Origin: DATCVA01 sp036567205 | GTDB taxonomy: Bacteria > Pseudomonadota > Gammaproteobacteria > Burkholderiales > Burkholderiaceae_B | NCBI GenBank assembly: GCA_036567205.1 | Contig: DATCVA010000255.1 | Location: forward strand, 1-12,176 | Direction: 5' to 3' | DNA length: 12,176 bases | Shown here: positions 7,567 through 12,176 of the stretch, piece after piece | Layout: every line of letters begins with the position of its first letter | Position numbering within the stretch: position 1 is the first letter of the stretch | The notes under the pieces: generated by a model | Told to the model about the DNA's origin: nothing | What the model saw: only the letters and a program-made list of their open reading frames with translations | Database searches by the model: none | Position numbers and translations under genes: made by a program

Positions 7567-8550
7567 ATGTTCAATTTGAGCCATACCGTACTTCTTGTCA
7601 TTCAGCACTTTCCCGTGTGGGCCGACATGCAATCGGCTCTCAATCCCAGAGGGGAGGATGCCGACCGTATCGCGGCAATCGGCGGGGTAATGTTCATCGG
7701 TGCGGCCATGATCTTTCTGTTGGTCATTGCCATACTGATACTAGCGTTGTATGGCCGGCCGCGCATGCGAGCGCTGCTTGGCGGGCGCTTCCTGATCATA
7801 GGCGCGGGCATCGCTTTCCCTTTGACCGTCCTGAGTGTGCTGCTTGTCTATACCTTGGGCGAGGCCTCGCTTATGGCCAGGGGCGTAACCCAGCCAGCGG
7901 CGCGCATCGAAGTCACCGGCGAGATGTGGTGGTGGCGGGTGCGGTACCTGGATGATGACGGCCGATCGCTGTTCGAGACCGCAAACGATATCCGCATTCC
8001 CTCCGGGGCGCCAGTAGAGTTCATACTGAAATCGGACAACGTAATCCACAGCTTCTGGGTGCCCAACCTGGCCGGCAAACTCGATATGGTGCCCGGCCAT
8101 GTTAAGCGTCTGCGCGTGCAGGCCAGTGAACCCGGTATCTTCCGTGGTCAGTGTGCGGAATACTGCGGTGCTCAACACGCGAAGATGATGTTCGATGTGC
8201 AGGCGCTTTCTCCTGACGACTTCCAGAAGTGGCTGACATTGCAACTCCAGCCAGCCACAGAACCCGCCGATGCCACGCTTCAGGCGGGCAAACGGTACTT
8301 TACGCAGGCCTGCGCCCGGTGCCATACCGTCCGGGGAACCGAAGCGGCCGGTACGCTCGGGCCCGACCTTACACATGTCGGTAGCCGCCTCTCGCTGGCA
8401 GCCGGGGTATTGCCCAATAACGTTGGCACGTTGGCCGGCTGGATCGCTGGCAGCCAGCATATTAAGCCGGGCAACCAGATGCCGTCCTTTAACCAGTTGT
8501 CTGGCGAAGGCCTGCGCGCCGTTGCGCAATATATGGAAAGTCTCAAATAA
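7567..8550 (+). CDS. coxB: Cytochrome c oxidase subunit II with fused C-terminal cytochrome c
   Basis: The 327-residue protein passes electrons from cytochrome c to subunit I. A short hydrophobic leader (about 1-19) is followed by two membrane helices (about 36-62 and 75-97). The cupredoxin domain has the aromatic patch WWW (121-123), His161 in NVIHSFWVP, and the CuA cluster CAEYCGAQHAKM with C196, E198, C200, H204 and M207, so all CuA ligands are present. The C-terminal domain carries haem c at CARCH (249-253) with Met305 in GNQMPSF, making this a caa3-like subunit. The start is uncertain. The frame is open from 7378; ATG 7567 gives a leader ending in VWAD and lies just after a TATAAT box, but has no clear Shine-Dalgarno site. 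ATG 7498 and 7627 are alternatives. The stop overlaps the coxA ATG by one base (TAATG). Confidence 0.93.
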   Translation: MFNLSHTVLLVIQHFPVWADMQSALNPRGEDADRIAAIGGVMFIGAAMIFLLVIAILILALYGRPRMRALLGGRFLIIGAGIAFPLTVLSVLLVYTLGEASLMARGVTQPAARIEVTGEMWWWRVRYLDDDGRSLFETANDIRIPSGAPVEFILKSDNVIHSFWVPNLAGKLDMVPGHVKRLRVQASEPGIFRGQCAEYCGAQHAKMMFDVQALSPDDFQKWLTLQLQPATEPADATLQAGKRYFTQACARCHTVRGTEAAGTLGPDLTHVGSRLSLAAGVLPNNVGTLAGWIAGSQHIKPGNQMPSFNQLSGEGLRAVAQYMESLK

Positions 8551-11093
8551 TGCCAGAGGATAAGCGAGCGGTACAGACGCACACCTTACCCAATCCGCTT
8601 CCCCGTCCCGAGGGCGAGCTCCAGCAATTGCGTCGCGCCTGGCAACGCCCAACGGGTTGGCGTGCAATCACAGTCGTCAATAACACCCATGTCGGCCTGC
8701 TGTATATCGGCACCGCACTATTGTTCTTTCTACTCGCCGGCGTGCTGGCGTTGCTGATGCGTACCCAATTGGCCGTACCGGACAACGAGTTGATCGGACA
8801 CGATCTATACAACCAGCTATTCACCATGCATGGAACAGTAATGATGTTTCTGTTCGCGGTGCCTGCGGTGGAGGCAATGGCGATGTTGATTCTGCCGAAT
8901 ATGCTGGGTGCGCGCGATCTGCCGTTTCCTCGTTTGTCCGCCTATGCATTCTGGGCCTATGCCATCGGCGGCATCGTTTTCTTCTGCAGCATTTTCGCCG
9001 GACTGGCGCCGGATGGCGGCTGGTTCATGTATCCGCCGCTGACCAGTTCGGCTTATTCGCCAGCGCTCAACGCCGACCTTTGGTTGCTTGGCATCGGCTT
9101 CATCGAGATCTCGGCGATTGCCGGCGCCATTGAGCTTGCGATCGGCATCTTGCGAACTCGAGCGCCAGGAATGACGCTGGACAAGATGCCAATTTTTGCC
9201 TGGGTAATGCTGGTGTTCTCGGGCATGGTCATTATTGCGTTCCCGGCGGTTATCGTCGGTACCGCGCTACTGGAACTAGAGCGTGCCTTCGATATGCCAT
9301 TCTTTATCGCCGGGAAGGGGGGAGACCCGCTACTGTGGCAACATCTATTCTGGTTTTTCGGCCATCCCGAGGTCTACATCATCTTCCTGCCCGCCGCCGG
9401 AATGGTCTCGATGATCATTCCGGCCATGTCGGGTGTTCCGTTAACAGGCTATCGATTGATTGTGATGGCTGTGGTCGCCACAGGCTTTCTCAGTTTCGGG
9501 TTGTGGGTGCACCATATGTTCGCCACTGGAATTCCACAGCTTTCCTTAAGTTTTGCGTCGGCCGCCAGCATGGCGGTGTCTGTGCCGACCGGAATACAAG
9601 TCTTTGCCTGGATCGCTACAATTGCCGCAGCCGTGCGATTGCGTCCATTGAAAGTGCCGATGCTGTTTATCCTTGGCTTCTTCTTCATCTTCGTGCTGGG
9701 CGGACTCACTGGGGTAATGGTAGCCGTGATTCCATTTAATTTGCAGGTACATGACACCTACTTCATCGTCGCCCATCTTCACTACGTGTTATTCGGCGGC
9801 ATGGTGTTCCCGTTATTTGCGGCCTTCTATTATTGGGCGCCATTCGTAAGCGCCCGCACTTTGTCCGAACGACTGGGCCGCTGGACATTCTGGCTGATGT
9901 TTATCGGCTTTAACCTTAGTTTCTTCCCTATGCATTTTACCGGCCTGGCTGGCATGCCGAGACGTGTTTACACCTATGCGGACAGCTTTGGCTGGGGGTT
10001 ATTGAATATGATGTCAACGGTCGGTGCCTATATGATCGCCGCCGGTGTGCTGGTATTTTTGATAGACCTGATACGCAACTTCCGTCCTGCCGTGGAAAAG
10101 AATGCCGGAAACGTCTGGCAAGCCGGTACCCTGGAGTGGCTGCCCAGCGGCTCTTTCGGCACACGCAGTATCCCGATCGTGAACAGCCGGGAGCCATTGT
10201 GGGATCAGCATCATCTGGCCGAAAACGTGGATGCCGGACGTTATTATCTGCCCAACGCGCTGGCCGGTCGACGCTCTACGCTCGTCACAAGCGCACTCGG
10301 GGCCAGGCCCGAATATGTCCTCCGGCTTCCAGGCCCGGGGTGGACGCCCATCCTCGCTGCGCTTGGTACTGCAGGTTTCTTCCTGCTTCTGACGTTCAAA
10401 CAGGAGGCGCTGGCCGGCGCCTGCGGCGTCCTCGCCGTAGCAATGATATTGCGCTGGTTGTGGGACACCGACGAGGGCTCCAACCACCCGTTGGTCAATA
10501 TCGGCGGCGGACTGCGCCTGCCGGTGGCTTGCATGGGCAGCGCTTCGCACTCGTGGTGGGCAATGGTCCTTTTGATTATCGTCAGCGGGAGCATCTTCAG
10601 CTCCTTGCTCTTCGCTTACCTTTTTCTATGGACGACATCTCCGCGCGTATGGGTGCCGCCAGCACGGCTTCCCGTAATGATGCTGCCGCTGGCCTCGGCA
10701 TGCTTGCTGCTGGGTAGCAGCGCACTGCTGGCGTGCATCGGCCGTCGACTAGCTCAATCAAGGCAGCGGCTGCTGCGGCTTGGGATGCCGCTCGCTGTGT
10801 TGATGCTGGCGGCCGCGACTGGACTCGAGGGCTATGGGCAGTGGCAGACCGGGCTCCGTCCGCAAGATAGCAGCTATGCCGCCGCGACCTATGCCTTTGC
10901 CGGTCTGCAGGGCGTTTTCGTAATGGTGACGTGCGTTATGGCCGGCTTTACGGTTGCGCGCTCGCTGGCCGGAAGGCTGGCGAACGAGCGGCGCGCCTGC
11001 TTCGATAACACGATGCTCTTCTGGCACTACACCGTGGTACAGGGCTTGATAGCCCTTGGCATGGTCCATGGCTTTCCACGTCTGGCCGGGTGA
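8550..11093 (+). CDS. coxA: Cytochrome c oxidase subunit I fused to a subunit III-like domain
   Basis: The 847-residue membrane protein is the oxygen-reducing core. Haem a ligands are His94 (MHGTVM) and His411; haem a3 is bound by His409 (VAHLHYV). CuB ligands are His272 of GHPEVY and His321-His322 of WVHHMF. Tyr276 is the residue that cross-links to His272, and Glu274 is the D-channel gating glutamate. Asp123 of ARDLPFPR is kept at the D-channel entrance, and the Arg pair of MPRRVYTYAD (471-472) is present. The K-channel position in VPTGIQ is Gln350, not Lys. After about residue 515 a soluble linker (GTLEWLPSG) leads to roughly seven hydrophobic stretches (about 600-842) containing SIFSSLLFAYLFLW and FWHYTVVQG, like subunit III. 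GGAAAG lies 9 bases before the ATG, and the start overlaps the coxB stop. No separate subunit III gene is present. Confidence 0.94.
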   Translation: MPEDKRAVQTHTLPNPLPRPEGELQQLRRAWQRPTGWRAITVVNNTHVGLLYIGTALLFFLLAGVLALLMRTQLAVPDNELIGHDLYNQLFTMHGTVMMFLFAVPAVEAMAMLILPNMLGARDLPFPRLSAYAFWAYAIGGIVFFCSIFAGLAPDGGWFMYPPLTSSAYSPALNADLWLLGIGFIEISAIAGAIELAIGILRTRAPGMTLDKMPIFAWVMLVFSGMVIIAFPAVIVGTALLELERAFDMPFFIAGKGGDPLLWQHLFWFFGHPEVYIIFLPAAGMVSMIIPAMSGVPLTGYRLIVMAVVATGFLSFGLWVHHMFATGIPQLSLSFASAASMAVSVPTGIQVFAWIATIAAAVRLRPLKVPMLFILGFFFIFVLGGLTGVMVAVIPFNLQVHDTYFIVAHLHYVLFGGMVFPLFAAFYYWAPFVSARTLSERLGRWTFWLMFIGFNLSFFPMHFTGLAGMPRRVYTYADSFGWGLLNMMSTVGAYMIAAGVLVFLIDLIRNFRPAVEKNAGNVWQAGTLEWLPSGSFGTRSIPIVNSREPLWDQHHLAENVDAGRYYLPNALAGRRSTLVTSALGARPEYVLRLPGPGWTPILAALGTAGFFLLLTFKQEALAGACGVLAVAMILRWLWDTDEGSNHPLVNIGGGLRLPVACMGSASHSWWAMVLLIIVSGSIFSSLLFAYLFLWTTSPRVWVPPARLPVMMLPLASACLLLGSSALLACIGRRLAQSRQRLLRLGMPLAVLMLAAATGLEGYGQWQTGLRPQDSSYAAATYAFAGLQGVFVMVTCVMAGFTVARSLAGRLANERRACFDNTMLFWHYTVVQGLIALGMVHGFPRLAG

Positions 11094-11098
11094 ACGCC

Positions 11099-11443
11099 AT
11101 GAAAAGTAGGTTTCTACGCACATTTTTACTCATGCTGACTGGTCCCATTGTTTGGGCGGTGCATTTCCTGTTCATCTATGCCGTCAATGGCGTAGCCTGT
11201 GCGCGTCCGGATCTGCAGGCGTCTTGGGCAGGGAGTCCGGCGTCTTCATGGATCATCGGTGTCGGAAGCCTGCTGGCGCTTGCCGCGATGGTCTTGATCC
11301 TCCTGTGCCAGCGTAAACAGATGCCCGGCGCAGGTACAGAGCCCGAATTCATGCTACGGCTGGGAAGAGCGCTTTGCATGCTCTCCGCCGTAGCAATCCT
11401 GTGGGAAACGATTCCAGTATTGCTGGTGCCGGCATGCGGATAA
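11099..11443 (+). CDS. Small three-helix membrane protein of the oxidase operon
   Basis: The 114-residue protein has three hydrophobic segments (about 7-29, 49-70 and 88-110). Visible motifs are LTGPIVWAVHFLFIY near the N terminus, the ACAR loop, and a C terminus ending WETIPVLLVPACG. The Trp, His and Cys residues near the membrane surface could bind a cofactor or metal, but this is only suggested. ATG 11099 is preferred because GGTGA lies 5 bases upstream; a GTG at 11090, overlapping the coxA stop as GTGA, is the alternative and adds three residues. Small proteins with a GPxxWxxHF opening are, from memory, found next to similar oxidase operons, so a role as an accessory or assembly subunit is inferred. 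Its function is unknown. Confidence 0.75.
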   Translation: MKSRFLRTFLLMLTGPIVWAVHFLFIYAVNGVACARPDLQASWAGSPASSWIIGVGSLLALAAMVLILLCQRKQMPGAGTEPEFMLRLGRALCMLSAVAILWETIPVLLVPACG

Positions 11444-11567
11444 GGCAAGGCTCAACGGCATTCAGCCGATTAGACACACTTCTTCGGGCAGGTAGGCGCT
11501 CGGGTAGCGACACAGCGAACGTATTCAGCTGGCGATACAGCAATTGCGCAAAGCTTGGCTTGAGCTA

Positions 11568-11672
11568 ATGCGCGATGCCGGCAATGAACAAGGGCTGGCA
11601 TACGACTTGCTAGCCAAAGGGCTGCGGACGAATCACAGAAAAAAGCGCATGCTTTTTCTATCTCTTATGTAA
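11568..11672 (+). CDS. Doubtful small reading frame, possible gene remnant
   Basis: From ATG 11568 this frame encodes 34 residues ending in a basic, hydrophobic tail (TNHRKKRMLFLSLM). The same frame is open back to TAG 11505-11507 and would read RHSERIQLAIQQLRKAW before the ATG, which looks like an amphipathic helix. No Shine-Dalgarno site precedes it. Two in-frame stops (11493 and 11505) cut it off from anything upstream. It could be the decayed end of a gene, a tiny peptide or chance. Otherwise the 239 bases between 11444 and 11682 hold only the hairpin described separately. Confidence 0.2.
   Translation: MRDAGNEQGLAYDLLAKGLRTNHRKKRMLFLSLM
11637..11659 (+). terminator. Weak terminator-like hairpin
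   Basis: AGAAAAAAGC at 11637-11646 pairs with GCTTTTTCT at 11651-11659 around a GCAT loop, with one extra A in the left arm. The right arm is T-rich, as an intrinsic terminator requires, but the stem is mostly A-T and there are only two G-C pairs next to the loop. It lies after the oxidase operon and just before the next gene, so its position fits a terminator. The low GC content makes strong termination doubtful. Confidence 0.3.
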
Positions 11673-11682
11673 GGTGCATGCA

Positions 11683-12176
11683 ATGGGCAATGATACGCAG
11701 CGGGGCCCGGGAAGCGCATTTGCAGATGGCTCGGCAGCACAGCAGGCCGTCGAGATGGTGCTGCCCATGATCGAAGCGGGAATGGCTTCACACCAGCTTG
11801 GAGCAAGCGGGTTTTTGTACATCGTAGTCATGGATCCGGGATTGCGACCTGAATGCAGCAATTTCGAGCAAGCGATTCTTTATGAGCACGCAGTAGGCGA
11901 CCGTACCCAATGGGATGCCGATTATGCTGCTTTCGCACGCGAGAAAGCGCATGTTTGCTGGCGCACCCAACGTAGTGGACACGAAGTTCGTTATGTTGCG
12001 CCACATCTGTTGCGGACTGCCGACACCGGCGTATGGGGCGGCGTGTGGGTGGATAGCATCGCGGTAGGCGTAAGCGGCGCCGACCCCTGGTTTGATGAAG
12101 CCATCGCTGCCACTATCGCCTATTGTCTGCGAGCGGTCGCCAAGAAGCGAGCACTGGGATTGCCCGAGGGGCCGGC
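11683..12176 (+). CDS. GlcG/HbpS (DUF336)-like protein, 3' truncated by window end
   Basis: A frame opens at ATG 11683 and stays open through the right edge, giving at least 164 codons without a stop. AAGGTG at 11671-11676 lies 6 bases before the ATG, a good ribosome site. After a polar N-terminus there is a helix, AQQAVEMVLPMIEAGMA, then the strand FLYIVVMDPG, and later GGVWVDSIAVGVSGADPWFDE followed by a helix ending CLRAVAKKRA. This order resembles the GlcG/HbpS family: an early Ala-rich helix, an IAVVDxxG strand, and a late GGxPIxVxGxVVGAIGVSGAxxxxDE signature. Some members bind haem. The central region (residues about 65-105) is not typical and the protein has no visible signal peptide. 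It may be unrelated to the oxidase. The coding call is firm, the family only likely. Confidence 0.6.
   Translation, partial: MGNDTQRGPGSAFADGSAAQQAVEMVLPMIEAGMASHQLGASGFLYIVVMDPGLRPECSNFEQAILYEHAVGDRTQWDADYAAFAREKAHVCWRTQRSGHEVRYVAPHLLRTADTGVWGGVWVDSIAVGVSGADPWFDEAIAATIAYCLRAVAKKRALGLPEGP

Noticed and set aside
7741..8667. 308-codon open frame on the minus strand across coxB and the start of coxA
   Set aside because: It lies antisense to a gene with complete CuA and haem motifs, has no recognisable domain, and is explained by the high GC and codon bias of the true frame.
10014..10550. 178-codon minus-strand frame within coxA
   Set aside because: Antisense to a well supported membrane protein gene; Gly/Arg/Gln-rich translation with no family features.
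11444..11500. CGGC-ATTCA-GCCG hairpin after the three-helix protein as operon terminator
   Set aside because: Only a four-base stem and no T-run follows, so it does not meet the form of an intrinsic terminator.

Overview
The window reads as chromosomal DNA of a betaproteobacterium, most likely Burkholderiales of the Bordetella/Achromobacter/Pusillimonas type. This is inferred from moderately high GC, tightly packed genes with Shine-Dalgarno sites, a fused subunit I-III cytochrome oxidase and a NodU-type carbamoyltransferase beside heptosyltransferase-like genes. No database search was possible, so every name rests on motifs read by eye. I see no tRNA, rRNA, CRISPR array, insertion sequence or integrase.

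Left block (1 to 5930, all +): a surface-glycan operon. After the last 37 codons of an unidentified gene come a NodU/CmcH-type O-carbamoyltransferase, a family 2 glycosyltransferase with C-terminal membrane segments, a family 9 (heptosyltransferase-like) glycosyltransferase, a family 4-like glycosyltransferase and a UDP-glucuronate decarboxylase-like short-chain dehydrogenase. From the carbamoyltransferase onward each gene overlaps the next by 4 to 17 bases, so the block is one transcript with probable translational coupling. Together they look able to make and transfer sugars, possibly heptose and xylose, and to add a carbamoyl group to an LPS-core-like or exopolysaccharide glycan. No lipid carrier transferase, flippase or polymerase gene lies in the window.

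Middle and right block (5927 to 11443): a haem-copper oxidase locus in two divergent arms. On the minus strand lie a lipoprotein monohaem cytochrome c and a membrane-anchored dihaem cytochrome c. On the plus strand lie coxB (subunit II with CuA and a fused C-terminal cytochrome c domain), coxA (subunit I fused to a subunit III-like domain) and a small three-helix membrane protein. Electrons plausibly pass from the periplasmic cytochromes through the haem c and CuA of CoxB to haem a and the haem a3-CuB centre of CoxA. The 293-base divergent spacer carries a perfect 11-base inverted repeat, a candidate operator, and a TATAAT box close to coxB. The glycan operon and the cytochrome arm converge and share the four bases TTAA as both stop codons.

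Right edge (11444 to 12176): a short spacer with a weak hairpin and a doubtful small frame, then an open reading frame that runs off the window and resembles the GlcG/HbpS (DUF336) family.

The most notable point is CoxA. All haem and copper ligands are present, but the K-channel lysine is replaced by glutamine and the asparagine pair after the D-channel aspartate is replaced by Ser-Ala. This suggests a divergent A-type-like oxidase with altered proton uptake.
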